Shown here piece by piece: positions 52,207 through 62,533 of a stretch of 64,000 nt of DNA (the first letter of the stretch is position 1; every line of letters starts with the position of its first letter). Position numbers and translations under genes: made by a program. The notes under the pieces are model-generated. The model ran no database searches and was not told where the DNA came from. It worked only from the letters and a program-made list of their open reading frames with translations. Origin of the DNA: Stygiobacter sp. RIFOXYC2_FULL_38_25 (GTDB taxonomy: Bacteria > Bacteroidota > Ignavibacteria > Ignavibacteriales > Melioribacteraceae); the NCBI GenBank assembly GCA_001803165.1, contig MHAZ01000017.1, positions 248,001 to 312,000 of the forward strand, read 5' to 3'.

Positions 52207-53334
52207 TTAGCTTGCCAGAATCTTCTCGTAATATTCAATATATTTTGGCAGCACAAGTGCTTTGTCAAAATGATTTACCGCGCGGTCGAGTGAATTCTTC
52301 GCGAAGATATTATACTTCTTTTCATTGGTCAGCAAATCAACAGCATACTTAGACATTCGTTCAACATCTCCAATTTCTGCTATGTAACCCGTTTCATTAT
52401 GGATGACTAATTCCGGTAATCCGCCAACCGAACTACTAATAACGGGTTTGCCGCATGCCATTGCTTCAAGCGCGGAAAGTCCGAAACTCTCTGATTGCGA
52501 CGGCATAAGGAATATATCTGCCGCATTTAAAATTTCTGCAAGTGCATCTTGCTTACCAAGAAAGATTACATCTTTATGAATATCAAGCTCGCGCGCTAAA
52601 CGCTCGCACTCGCTTCTATCCGGTCCATCACCAACCAGAACTAATTTTGCCGGGATTTCTTTTTTCACTTTCTCCAAAATCCTAATTGTATCCGGCACTC
52701 TTTTAACCGGGCGGAAATTTGATGTGTGAACCAAAACTTTTTCACCGTTTGGTGCAATATGCTGACGGAAAACATCGCTTGGCTGCGGCTTGTAAATATC
52801 CAGATCAATAAAGTTGTAGATCACTTCAATCTCTTTTTGGATATTATAGTTAGTTAGAGTTTTTTCTTTTAGAAAACGGGAAACTGCCGTTACGCCGTCG
52901 CTCTCTTCAATGCTGAATTTTACCAGAGGCATAAATGAAGGTTCAAGTCCGACAAGTGTAATATCAGTTCCATGAAGTGTTGTAATAAACTTTATGCTTT
53001 TATTTGTTTTCTCTAAAACTTTTCTCGCCATGTAAGCGCTCACCGCGTGAGGAATAGCGTAATGAACATGCATCAAATCAAGCTTTTCGTATTCAATAAC
53101 TTCCAACATTTTGCTGGTAAGTGATAAACCGTAAAGCGAATGCTCGAACAAAGGATATGTGCTCATTTCTACTTCGTGGAAGAAAATATTTTCTACAAAG
53201 CGGTTCAAACGGCGCGGTATTGCATAGCTGATGAAATGTACCTGATGACCCAGTTTTGCCAAAGCCAAGCCTAATTCCGTTGCTACAACACCGCTTCCGC
53301 CGTATGTCGGATAACAGGTAATGCCAATTTTCAT
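52207..53334 (-). CDS. bshA: N-acetyl-alpha-D-glucosaminyl L-malate synthase
   Basis: The 375-residue GT4 glycosyltransferase starts with MKIGITCYPTYGGSGVVATE, the BshA signature, and has HVHYAIPHA and the C-terminal PSQSESFGLSALEAMACGKP donor motif. It catalyses the first step of bacillithiol synthesis from UDP-GlcNAc and malate. Bacillithiol is known from Firmicutes and many Bacteroidota/Chlorobiota, which helps place the organism. bshB and bshC are not in this window. Confidence 0.94.
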   Translation of the reverse strand: MKIGITCYPTYGGSGVVATELGLALAKLGHQVHFISYAIPRRLNRFVENIFFHEVEMSTYPLFEHSLYGLSLTSKMLEVIEYEKLDLMHVHYAIPHAVSAYMARKVLEKTNKSIKFITTLHGTDITLVGLEPSFMPLVKFSIEESDGVTAVSRFLKEKTLTNYNIQKEIEVIYNFIDLDIYKPQPSDVFRQHIAPNGEKVLVHTSNFRPVKRVPDTIRILEKVKKEIPAKLVLVGDGPDRSECERLARELDIHKDVIFLGKQDALAEILNAADIFLMPSQSESFGLSALEAMACGKPVISSSVGGLPELVIHNETGYIAEIGDVERMSKYAVDLLTNEKKYNIFAKNSLDRAVNHFDKALVLPKYIEYYEKILAS

Positions 53335-53424
53335 TTTAATCTCTAAAAAGTTTGAATGGTCTTTTATATCTTAGACAACAAATAATATAATCTACTCAGT
53401 TCAAAATACATCTTTTTTGAGCGA

Positions 53425-54288
53425 ATGAAAATTCTATTAATAGGACACTCGATAATTGATCATCTTGAAAATCAAGAGAATGCTTATCCAGGTGGAGTAT
53501 ATTATTCCACGCTGGGATTTCTCTCTTACCTTAAACCAAATGACCGGTTAGCACTTCTAACCGGCAAGAATTCTAAAAGCTTTGCTCTATTTGAGCGCCT
53601 TTATTCAAAAGTTGATCTTTCACTATCTGATGATGTTCTGGAAATGCCTGAGGTTTTTCTGCATACTTCCGGTAAATCCGAGAGAAGAGAAGTTTACAAA
53701 AACATCGCGGAAAATTTGAGTTTCGCTAAATTGGAAAATCTTTCTCAGTTCGATGGAATTCTGATTAACATGATAACCGGTTTTGATATTTCATTAACAC
53801 AGCTAAAATGGTTAAGAGAAAGTTACACCGGACTGATTTACCTTGATGTTCATACGTTATCACGCGGATTGGATGAAAACGGGAAACGGGAATTCAGACC
53901 AATTCCAAATATTGAAGAATGGCTTAGCTGTATAGATTTTCTTCAATGTAATGAAAGTGAACTGAAAACAATTTATGATTCTGCCATCGAAGAAAGTGCG
54001 GCTGAATGGATTCTACACCGGGGAGTAAAAACAGTAATTATAACTAAAGCTGAGAATGGTGTTGTTGCTTATTTCCGAAAGGGAGAAGAAATAGACTACT
54101 TGAAAATCAATGGAGAAAAAATTGTAGTGAAAAACACGATTGGATGCGGCGATGTTTTTGGGGCTACTTTCTTTTCTTCCTATATTCGCAACCGCAACAA
54201 CAAGCTTTCTTTGGAATTTGCAAACCATGCCGGCGCTGTTGCTGCGTCAACTGTTGATTTATTTAATTGTGCGAGACTTCCTTTATAA
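53425..54288 (+). CDS. PfkB family carbohydrate kinase
   Basis: The 287-residue protein is a ribokinase-type sugar kinase. The N-terminal GHSIIDHL and PGGVYYSTLG fit substrate binding; the catalytic loop reads NTIGCGDVFGATFF, keeping the base aspartate with cysteine in place of the usual alanine. The substrate is unknown. Its stop overlaps the next ATG (TAATG). Confidence 0.85.
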   Translation: MKILLIGHSIIDHLENQENAYPGGVYYSTLGFLSYLKPNDRLALLTGKNSKSFALFERLYSKVDLSLSDDVLEMPEVFLHTSGKSERREVYKNIAENLSFAKLENLSQFDGILINMITGFDISLTQLKWLRESYTGLIYLDVHTLSRGLDENGKREFRPIPNIEEWLSCIDFLQCNESELKTIYDSAIEESAAEWILHRGVKTVIITKAENGVVAYFRKGEEIDYLKINGEKIVVKNTIGCGDVFGATFFSSYIRNRNNKLSLEFANHAGAVAASTVDLFNCARLPL

Positions 54289-55202
54289 TGATTTCGACTG
54301 ACTTGATAAAAAAACGTATTCTAATTATTGGCTCAAATGGAATGTTGGGTCAACGCCTTGTTGAATTTTTTTCATCACTAACTGATGTAGAGTTGATGTG
54401 TTCTTCTAATGAGGACGCCTCATTAACACCAAACGTACAATACTCGCAAGTTGATATCACTAAAAAGAATGATGTAAAAGAACTTATTCTTGGTTTCTTT
54501 CCGGATTTTGTTATTAACACTGCTGCTTATACCAATGTTGATAAAGCCGAAACCGAGAGGGAAATAGCTTGGAAAGTAAATGTTGTTGGAGTTGAAAACA
54601 TTGCTCTTTACAGTTGGACGATTGATGCGCACCTAATTCACATTTCAACAGATTATATTTTTGATGGGAAGAATGGTCCTTATTCCGAGAACGATAAACC
54701 TAACCCGATTGGTTATTACGGCAGATCGAAGTTAGCCTCAGAAAATTCCATTCGTTCGAGCGGAGTTAGATTTACGATTTTGAGGACAAATGTTTTATAT
54801 GGTCCGGCAAAGTATAGCCGCCCGGATTTTGTTAAGTGGGTAATTTCTTCTCTTAGGGATAAAAAGGAAATCCGAATTGTAACCGACCAGATTAATAACC
54901 CAACTTATATTGATGATCTGGTTTCCGGAATACAAAAAATCTGCGAAACGAAAAAAGAGGGTGTTTACAATCTTGGCGGACAAGAATTGCTCTCAAGGTT
55001 CGATTTTACGCTTCGTATTGCAAAGTTTTTTGAATTAGATGCACAGCTTGTAAGACCCATTCTCACTCAAGAGCTTAACCAACCGGCTACACGCCCTTTG
55101 AACTCCGGGATTATCAATCTTAAGGCTGAAACTGAGTTAAATTACAAACCCCGCTCTATAGAAGAATCTTTGGCGCAGATGAAAGCCGAACTTAATCTGT
55201 AA
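54288..55202 (+). CDS. rfbD: dTDP-4-dehydrorhamnose reductase-like SDR protein
   Basis: The 304-residue protein has the NAD(P) motif IIGSNGMLGQRLVEF, the RmlD block NTAAYTNVDKAE, the catalytic STDYIFDG and YYGRSK, and the ending QPATRPLNSGI. All fit RfbD/RmlD; other nucleotide-sugar reductases of this family are possible. It is coupled to a sugar kinase and 4 kb from the rfbC-like gene. Confidence 0.88.
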   Translation: MISTDLIKKRILIIGSNGMLGQRLVEFFSSLTDVELMCSSNEDASLTPNVQYSQVDITKKNDVKELILGFFPDFVINTAAYTNVDKAETEREIAWKVNVVGVENIALYSWTIDAHLIHISTDYIFDGKNGPYSENDKPNPIGYYGRSKLASENSIRSSGVRFTILRTNVLYGPAKYSRPDFVKWVISSLRDKKEIRIVTDQINNPTYIDDLVSGIQKICETKKEGVYNLGGQELLSRFDFTLRIAKFFELDAQLVRPILTQELNQPATRPLNSGIINLKAETELNYKPRSIEESLAQMKAELNL

Positions 55203-55313
55203 AACTCTTCCCGTAATTAATCTTAGATTCTCAAAAAAGATGATTGACAAAATCCTCTAATATTCTCAAGTTTAAACAAGAAGATTACTCACACATCAAT
55301 TAAGGAGGAACAA

Positions 55314-55673
55314 ATGAAGAAAGCCTTTTTATCTATCGTTGTATTGTTATTTGCTTATTCGTTGAGTTACGGACAAGTTCAGGTTCAAAGCGGCACCTTT
55401 TTCTATAGCAAGGATAGTCAGAATTACACACTTCATGCTAACCAAGGCAAAAGAATGGTAGAGTACGAAATTACTTTCCCAAAGCCATTCGATAAAAAGC
55501 CTAAAGTAATATTAATGCCTTCTTTAATTGATGCAGAAAGGGCAACTCAAGTTCGTTATAATATCAAAGCTTCCGGTGTTTCCAGAGATGGATTTGTGCT
55601 GCTCGCCGAAGTCTGGGGCGACACTCAGTTTAATTCAATTGGAGGTTTCTGGTTAGCACATACTGAAGAATAA
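55314..55673 (+). CDS. Small secreted protein with H-type lectin domain
   Basis: The 119-residue protein has a signal peptide (about 1-20, ending SYGQ) and a single H_lectin-like beta domain (about 21-117): QSGTFFYSKDS, ITFPKPFDKKPKVILMPSL and SRDGFVLLAEVWGDT, ending in the typical GFWLAHT. Such domains bind GalNAc or other sugars in snail agglutinin and slime mould discoidin. AAGGAGGAAC is the ribosome site. Its ligand is unknown; it may coat the cell surface or bind matrix sugars. Confidence 0.78.
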   Translation: MKKAFLSIVVLLFAYSLSYGQVQVQSGTFFYSKDSQNYTLHANQGKRMVEYEITFPKPFDKKPKVILMPSLIDAERATQVRYNIKASGVSRDGFVLLAEVWGDTQFNSIGGFWLAHTEE

Positions 55674-55694
55674 GAAGATTAGAATTCAACGTTC

Positions 55695-55726
55695 AAGCCG
55701 CGTCTTTTTAGATTGCGGCTTTTTTA
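55695..55726 (+). terminator. Intrinsic terminator
   Basis: AAGCCGC and GCGGCTT around a 13-base loop, followed by a T run, 20 bases after the H-lectin gene. Confidence 0.8.
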
Positions 55727-55824
55727 TTTGTCGAAATGAATAAAAGTTTTGTGTAATTAAGTTGACTGTTTTAAATTTGCCCGCCGATTAAAAAATTCCT
55801 TCCACCCTCAAGTACGGAGGTGAT

Positions 55825-57204
55825 ATGATTTCTCAGTTAGTCAAGCCGGAAATAATTGATTTAATACAACAGAGACAGTTCGGGGATCTCAAAGAAATTC
55901 TGATAGATTGGACTCCTGCCGATATTGCCGATTTGATTCTTTCCGTTCACGAAAGTGAGCAAGCAATTCTTTTTAGAATTCTTCCTAAAGATTTAGCTGC
56001 CGATGTATTTGAGTATTTTGATCTTGATACTCAGCTCCATTTAATAGAATCATTAAGCAAAGAAGATGTTGCTGTCATTCTAAATGAAATGGCGGATGAC
56101 GACCGTACAGCTCTGTTCGAAGAAATGCCTTCAACAGTAGTTAAACAAATGATCGCGTCTTTATCGCCGGATCAAAGAAAAATCGCGCAGCAGCTTCTTG
56201 GCTATCCGGAGTATAGCGTCGGTCGTTTGATGACACCTGATTATATCGCTGTCCGCGATTTCTGGACTGTTCAGCAGACATTGGATTTTATAAGAGCAAC
56301 GGGACAAGATAAAGAAACATTAAATGTGGTATATGTAATTGATAATCGTGGACTGTTATTAGACGATATAAGAATAAGAGACTTTTTACTTTCTCCGCTT
56401 GAAACTAAAGTTGAAGACTTAATGGATTTAAATTTTGTTTCTCTTAAAGTTAACGATGATCAAGAAATTGCTGTTGAATTGTTCAAGAAATATGATAGAA
56501 CAGCATTGCCTGTAACAGACAGCGCGGGAATGCTTGTAGGTATTGTAACAGTGGATGACGTTTTAGATATCGCTGAAGAAGAGGCAACTGAAGACATTCA
56601 TAAAATTGCTGGTATTCAAGCTTTAGAAGAACCTTACCCGGATATTAGCATTTGGGGAATGGTGAAAAAGAGAGCTCCTTGGTTAGCAATTCTTTTTGTA
56701 GGAGAAATGTTAACGGCAACCGCTATGGCTTATTTTGAAGAAGAAATGGCAAGGCAAATTCTGCTAACACTTTTCATTCCTCTTATTATTTCAAGTGGAG
56801 GTAATACCGGTTCTCAAGCGGCTACTTTGGTAATTCGTGCTCTCTCTCTTGGTGAAATAACAATTAAAAACTGGTGGCTGATCTTAAGAAGAGAAATTTC
56901 TATAGGTTTAATTCTTGGTGCTATTCTTGGCTTATTAGGTTTTTTACGTATTACAATTTGGGAAGCTGCTTCAAATGTATATGGTGAACATTGGTTCTTA
57001 TTAGGTACTGCTGTTTCAATTTCTCTGCTTGGAGTCGTAGCTTGGGGCGCAATTATGGGTTCTATGCTTCCAATAATTATTAAAAAGTTTGGGCTCGATC
57101 CGGCAACTTCTTCTGCTCCGTTTGTTGCTACTTTAGTGGATGTTACCGGAATCATCATTTACTTTACAACTGCAATGCTAATCTTACAAGGAACGCTTCT
57201 ATAA
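55825..57204 (+). CDS. mgtE: Magnesium transporter MgtE
   Basis: The 459-residue protein has the N-terminal helical domain (about 10-135; DDDRTALFEEMPS is typical), two CBS domains (about 140-265), and five membrane helices (about 285-455) with SSGGNTGSQAATLVIRAL in the pore. MgtE is a Mg2+ channel gated by internal magnesium. TACGGAGGTGAT forms a strong ribosome site. I see no clear magnesium riboswitch in the short leader. Confidence 0.95.
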   Translation: MISQLVKPEIIDLIQQRQFGDLKEILIDWTPADIADLILSVHESEQAILFRILPKDLAADVFEYFDLDTQLHLIESLSKEDVAVILNEMADDDRTALFEEMPSTVVKQMIASLSPDQRKIAQQLLGYPEYSVGRLMTPDYIAVRDFWTVQQTLDFIRATGQDKETLNVVYVIDNRGLLLDDIRIRDFLLSPLETKVEDLMDLNFVSLKVNDDQEIAVELFKKYDRTALPVTDSAGMLVGIVTVDDVLDIAEEEATEDIHKIAGIQALEEPYPDISIWGMVKKRAPWLAILFVGEMLTATAMAYFEEEMARQILLTLFIPLIISSGGNTGSQAATLVIRALSLGEITIKNWWLILRREISIGLILGAILGLLGFLRITIWEAASNVYGEHWFLLGTAVSISLLGVVAWGAIMGSMLPIIIKKFGLDPATSSAPFVATLVDVTGIIIYFTTAMLILQGTLL

Positions 57205-57220
57205 ATTAGTTGGAGAATAA

Positions 57221-57586
57221 ATGAGAAAGGTAATTGTAACTTTTGTTTTAGTATTTGTAGTAATGCTTTCATCTTGCTCACTCTTTCAAAAAGATTCTTT
57301 TCAAGGAAAGTGGCAGCTGAAATTAACCGGCGGGATAACCGAAACTTTTGAGTTCGATGTTCTTGAAGATTACTCTTTTAGTATGAACAAAACAATTAAT
57401 TATGGTACACGTGATTATGATGTAGAAATTCATGGCAAAATTGATAATGATGGTTCGGTGAGAGCAGATATTGTAGCCTCCGGACAAACAATGGGACAGA
57501 TAGAGGGCATGTTTAGTCTTGAGACTGGCAAGGGTAAATGGAACGCCAGCATTCTCTATGGTGAATGGGCGGCAACAAAGAAGTAA
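57221..57586 (+). CDS. Small lipoprotein, lipocalin-like domain
   Basis: The 121-residue protein has a lipoprotein signal with lipobox LSSC (C19), followed by a beta-rich domain (FQGKWQLKLTGG, YDVEIHGKIDNDGSVRADI) resembling short lipocalin-like or DUF-type calycins. It follows mgtE by 16 bases. Function unknown. Confidence 0.7.
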   Translation: MRKVIVTFVLVFVVMLSSCSLFQKDSFQGKWQLKLTGGITETFEFDVLEDYSFSMNKTINYGTRDYDVEIHGKIDNDGSVRADIVASGQTMGQIEGMFSLETGKGKWNASILYGEWAATKK

Positions 57587-57610
57587 TATCTAAAAAAGTT
57601 TAAAACAAAA

Positions 57611-57640
57611 AACCCCGCTCAAGTTTGGCGGGGTCATTTG
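57611..57640 (-). terminator. Intrinsic terminator of the OmpA-family gene
   Basis: ACCCCGC and GCGGGGT around a nine-base loop; the T run is on the minus strand. It may also end the lipoprotein transcript on plus. Confidence 0.8.
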
Positions 57641-57654
57641 TTTAGAAGAAACTC

Positions 57655-59145
57655 TTACTGAACTTTCTCCATTACCTTAGCTTTAATTTCTGTTCTCCTG
57701 TTTAGATTGCGTCCCTTAGCAGTTTTGTTATCTGCAGCCGGTTTGCTTTCTCCAAATGCTTCAACAGTAATATTATCAGCGTTTAATCCTTTCTTAACCA
57801 GATATTCTTTAACAATGTTAGCTCTCTTTTCAGAAAGTTTCATATTGTATTTATCACTGCCAATTGCATCCGCGTGTCCACCAAGAGTAATCTTTGCATC
57901 GGTTAACTGACTCAAAGTTGTATAAGTGCTGTCCAAGCTCTTACCTTCTTTTTTGCTGATCTTATGAATGTTGAATCCGAAATAAACATTCTTATATGAA
58001 TATTCTTTTTCAACCATTGTAACCGGAACATCATCTTTCGGATCAAGCGGATTTGAACCTCTATTAACTTCAACGCCATCGCCAATTGTACCGCCGTCAG
58101 TATCAACAACTAAAGGATTTGTTTTATGTTTTGTTACTTCAGCGCCATCTTGTAATCCGTCTCCGTCGGTATCAACTTTTAATGGATCGGTCTTGTGCTT
58201 CATAACTTCTTCGCCGTCATTCAATCCGTCACCGTCAGTGTCATTTTTCAACGGATCAGTTTTGAATTTCATCAATTCATCATAATCTGTAAGTTGATCG
58301 CTGTCAGTATCAGCTTTTAACGGATTGGTTTTGTAATTCAATAATTCTTCGCCATCTTTTAAACCGTCATCATCAGTATCCATCTTGCGCGGATCAGTTG
58401 TGTATTGTTTCACTTCAATACCGTCATTCAAGCCATCACCATCTGTATCCGGATTTCTTGGGTCTGTACCGAGTTCAAGTTCTTCTCTCTTTGTTAAACC
58501 GTCTTTGTCTTTATCGCTGCTCATGCTTTCTTGAGAGAAAGCAATACCGGCACCAACGTTAAGGTATGCATCGTTAGCAACATCAATTTTGTAGTAATTT
58601 AAGTTATCTGTCAAAGTATAATTAGCACCAACGCTAAGGTCCAATACTACATCTTCGGAAAGTTTTACTTCTGTACCAATCCCAAAAGGAATAACTCCAG
58701 TCCATCCATCTTGTTTAACATCTAGTTTAGAAACTACACTTGGTTTTGTTCCAACTGAATAATTTAATGCGCCAATACCGGCATAGAAATATGGATTCCA
58801 GTTTTCTAAATCCCACGGCGCGTAAAGTATTTTTGCTTCAATAGGAATGATTGAAGTAGAATACTCACCGGTTCCTTTTTTACCAAGTACATCATTAAAA
58901 TCGTCGCCTGATAATTTTCCGTAACCAAGGCTTAATTCAACATTCCATTCTTTGGTTAATTCGAATCTTGCAAAGGCATTAAACAAATATGAACTGAGAG
59001 ACATTCCATTGTCATCTTCAAATTCGGTTTGCGAAAAAACGCCGTTTGCTTTAATACCAGCTTTCAATCCAAACTCTTTAAACTGTGCTGATGTTTGACC
59101 TACCCCGATTAGCAACGCTACTATTAATAGAGCGATTTTTTTCAT
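57655..59145 (-). CDS. OmpA-family protein with seven thrombospondin type-3 repeats
   Basis: The 496-residue outer-membrane protein has a signal peptide ending TSAQ, an eight-strand-type barrel (about 22-205), seven calcium-binding TSP3 units of 22-23 residues (about 212-372; consensus DTDGDGLxDGxE with TDP), and a C-terminal OmpA peptidoglycan-binding domain (about 385-495; ITLGGHADAIGSDKYNMKLS, then NRRTEIK). Units 4 and 7 have altered calcium loops (DTDSDQL and DTDGGTI). It ties outer membrane to cell wall. Typical of Bacteroidota OprF-like proteins. Confidence 0.93.
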   Translation of the reverse strand: MKKIALLIVALLIGVGQTSAQFKEFGLKAGIKANGVFSQTEFEDDNGMSLSSYLFNAFARFELTKEWNVELSLGYGKLSGDDFNDVLGKKGTGEYSTSIIPIEAKILYAPWDLENWNPYFYAGIGALNYSVGTKPSVVSKLDVKQDGWTGVIPFGIGTEVKLSEDVVLDLSVGANYTLTDNLNYYKIDVANDAYLNVGAGIAFSQESMSSDKDKDGLTKREELELGTDPRNPDTDGDGLNDGIEVKQYTTDPRKMDTDDDGLKDGEELLNYKTNPLKADTDSDQLTDYDELMKFKTDPLKNDTDGDGLNDGEEVMKHKTDPLKVDTDGDGLQDGAEVTKHKTNPLVVDTDGGTIGDGVEVNRGSNPLDPKDDVPVTMVEKEYSYKNVYFGFNIHKISKKEGKSLDSTYTTLSQLTDAKITLGGHADAIGSDKYNMKLSEKRANIVKEYLVKKGLNADNITVEAFGESKPAADNKTAKGRNLNRRTEIKAKVMEKVQ

Positions 59146-59190
59146 CTAACTACTCCTATGATTAAGTGAAATGCTTTTTTTACGAAAGAC

Positions 59191-59466
59191 TTATTCAAAA
59201 TTTTTGCGCCAGCTGCGCATTAATAACCCTGCAATTATTAACCCTACTCCTATAACTGCTACTTGAATATATTGATCAGTGTAAAAATAGAAACCGCCAA
59301 TAGCTACCGGTACGTTTTGTAATTCTACTGTAGTTAATCCTTCGCCATGAGCGACTTCAACTTTGTAGCTAAAATGAAGTAGCGAGTATGCTAAAAGCAC
59401 TCCACCTTGAAGGAAACAAACTATATCTACAACTGCAAATAAAACATTTAGAGCCATCTTTTTCAT
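59191..59466 (-). CDS. Small two-helix membrane protein, uncharacterised
   Basis: The 91-residue protein has hydrophobic helices at about 8-30 and 67-86 with a short loop between (VEVAHGEGLTTVELQNV). I do not recognise a family. It has CGAGGCAG-type spacing but no strong ribosome site; it lies between the OmpA gene and tRNA-Arg. Confidence 0.6.
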   Translation of the reverse strand: MKKMALNVLFAVVDIVCFLQGGVLLAYSLLHFSYKVEVAHGEGLTTVELQNVPVAIGGFYFYTDQYIQVAVIGVGLIIAGLLMRSWRKNFE

Positions 59467-59486
59467 ATCTGCCTCTTTTTATGTTG

Positions 59487-59559
59487 TACCCCGGAGAGGA
59501 ATTGAACCTCCGACCAACGGTTTAGGAAACCGTTGCTCTATCCACTGAGCTACCGGGGC
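59487..59559 (-). tRNA. tRNA-Arg (anticodon CCT)
   Basis: Read on minus the 73-base cloverleaf is complete: acceptor GCCCCGG with CCGGGGT (one G-T pair), D arm GCTC/GAGC, anticodon stem ACGGT/ACCGT with loop TTCCTAA (anticodon CCT, codon AGG), T arm GGAGG/CCTCT with loop TTCAATT, discriminator A. CCA is not encoded. Confidence 0.95.
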
Positions 59560-59720
59560 AATTATTTCCGTTTTCAGAAGTAAGTAGCGATTATCCTGAC
59601 GAAACTTAAGAACAAATATAATAAAGGATTTAATTATAGGCTTTTAATTAGCGATTTAACTCAAATTGGAATTTGCGTGTCCTTTTTGATAATTTTTGCC
59701 TCGATTTTGTGAACAACTAA

Positions 59721-61028
<1,308 letters not shown>

Positions 61029-61044
61029 ATCAATAAACATTAGA

Positions 61045-61069
61045 CCCCCGAAAAGCTCGGGGGTTTTTT
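61045..61069 (+). terminator. Intrinsic terminator after enolase
   Basis: CCCCCGA and TCGGGGG around a short loop, followed by six T residues. Confidence 0.92.
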
Positions 61070-61097
61070 GTCTCTATACTTATTAACTGAGGATTAT

Positions 61098-62474
61098 ATG
61101 GCACAAACTATTCAGTCAATTAATTCAATGATTAAGAAAAACAAAATTGAATTTATCGATTTGAAGACTATTGACCTTTCCGGACGGCTCCACCATATCA
61201 CACTTCCCGCACATGATGGAGTAATGGAGAAAATGATTAAAGATGGGGTTGGATTTGATGGTTCTAGTTATGGATTAAGAAAAGTTGAAAACAGTGATAT
61301 GATTTTGATTCCCGATTTAAACACAGCAGTAATTGACCTTTTCCGTAAAGCACCAACATTAAGTTTTTATGCAAACATCATTCTTACAGATGATGCTCGA
61401 ACAAAATTTAATCAGGATGGAAGATATTTGACATCCAAAGTTGAACAGCTTCTCAAGAAAGAAACCGGATGCGACAAATCATGGTGGGGACCGGAATTTG
61501 AGTTTTACATTTTTTCAAACGTAGAATATGATACAAGAACGGCTACTTCATTTTACAAAATTGAACACGCCGAAGAATTTTATAAGAAAGCATATCACGC
61601 TGCAAATCCTTTTGATATTTATGACGACTTTCGAGATGAAGCAAGTAAAATGCTTGCTAAGTATGGAATCAAAGTTAAATACCATCATCATGAAGTTGGA
61701 GAACGCGGTCAGCAGGAAATTGAAACTTACTTTTCCGATTTGCTTGACACGGCGGATAACATTATCACGGCAAAATATGTTTTGATGAATTTTGCACGCG
61801 AAAAAAATCTCTTTATTACATTTATGCCAAAACCGATGTACCAGCAAGCCGGAAACGGTTTGCATCTTCATATGTATCTAACTAAGAATGGAAAAAATGC
61901 CTTCTACAAAAAGGGCGAGTATGGAAATATGAATGAACTCGGCAGGTATTTTATTGGCGGAATGTTGAAACACGCGCCGGCATTATCTGCATTCACAAAT
62001 CCATCAACAAATTCTTACAAACGGTTGGTTCCCGGTTATGAAGCTCCGGTTGCGTTAACTTATGGAATGGGAAATCGGGCAAGCGCTATCAGAATTCCGA
62101 AGTATGTTAAAAATGCTGAGGAAACTCGTTTTGAATATAGACCGCCGGACGCAACTATTAATCCTTACTTGTGCATGAGTGCAATGATGCTTGCCGGTAT
62201 AGACGGAGTTGTAAATAAAATTGATCCGCGTAAAGAAGGATATGGTCCGTATGATAAAAACTTTATGGATGAAGACGCGGGCAAAATCAAATTGCTTCCA
62301 AGAAATTTGGAAGATGCGCTGGATGAATTGAAAGCCGATAACGATTTCTTAAAACGGGGCAATATTTTTAGCGATGAATTATTAGATCAATGGGTCAAAC
62401 TGAAAGGTGAGGAAATTAATTCTATTAATACAATGCCTCATCCTTTCGAGTTCAAAATGTACTTTAACTTATAA
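61098..62474 (+). CDS. glnA: Glutamine synthetase, type I
   Basis: The 458-residue enzyme makes glutamine from glutamate, ammonia and ATP. DGVGFDGSSYG, the metal site WGPEFEFYIF, HHHEVGERGQQEIE and NGLHLHMYLTKNG, and the ATP site RFEYRPPDATINPY are present. The adenylylation motif NLYDLP of GSI-beta is missing; the corresponding region reads EGYGPYDKN, so GlnE-type control is unlikely. ATG 61098 is chosen; the frame upstream falls in the terminator. Confidence 0.92.
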   Translation: MAQTIQSINSMIKKNKIEFIDLKTIDLSGRLHHITLPAHDGVMEKMIKDGVGFDGSSYGLRKVENSDMILIPDLNTAVIDLFRKAPTLSFYANIILTDDARTKFNQDGRYLTSKVEQLLKKETGCDKSWWGPEFEFYIFSNVEYDTRTATSFYKIEHAEEFYKKAYHAANPFDIYDDFRDEASKMLAKYGIKVKYHHHEVGERGQQEIETYFSDLLDTADNIITAKYVLMNFAREKNLFITFMPKPMYQQAGNGLHLHMYLTKNGKNAFYKKGEYGNMNELGRYFIGGMLKHAPALSAFTNPSTNSYKRLVPGYEAPVALTYGMGNRASAIRIPKYVKNAEETRFEYRPPDATINPYLCMSAMMLAGIDGVVNKIDPRKEGYGPYDKNFMDEDAGKIKLLPRNLEDALDELKADNDFLKRGNIFSDELLDQWVKLKGEEINSINTMPHPFEFKMYFNL

Positions 62475-62527
62475 TTGAACGAAGAGTGTAGAATTAATTC
62501 TTCGTTCTGCACTCTTCACTCTACACT
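62475..62527. repeat. Dispersed repeat, GAGTGAAGAGTGCAGAAC family, copy 2, inverted
   Basis: GAACGAAGA (62477-62485) pairs with TCTTCGTTC (62499-62507); then GTTCTGCACTCTTCACTC matches the reverse of the copy at 15957. It fills the spacer between glnA and the EamA gene. Confidence 0.7.
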
Positions 62528-62533
62528 ACAAAT

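Noticed and set aside
55740..55824. Magnesium riboswitch before mgtE
   Set aside because: The leader between the upstream terminator and the ATG is under 100 bases and shows no recognisable M-box stems.
58090..58520. Regular repeats resembling a CRISPR array or tandem DNA repeat
   Set aside because: They encode the TSP3 units of the OmpA-family protein in frame, vary in sequence, and have no unique spacers.
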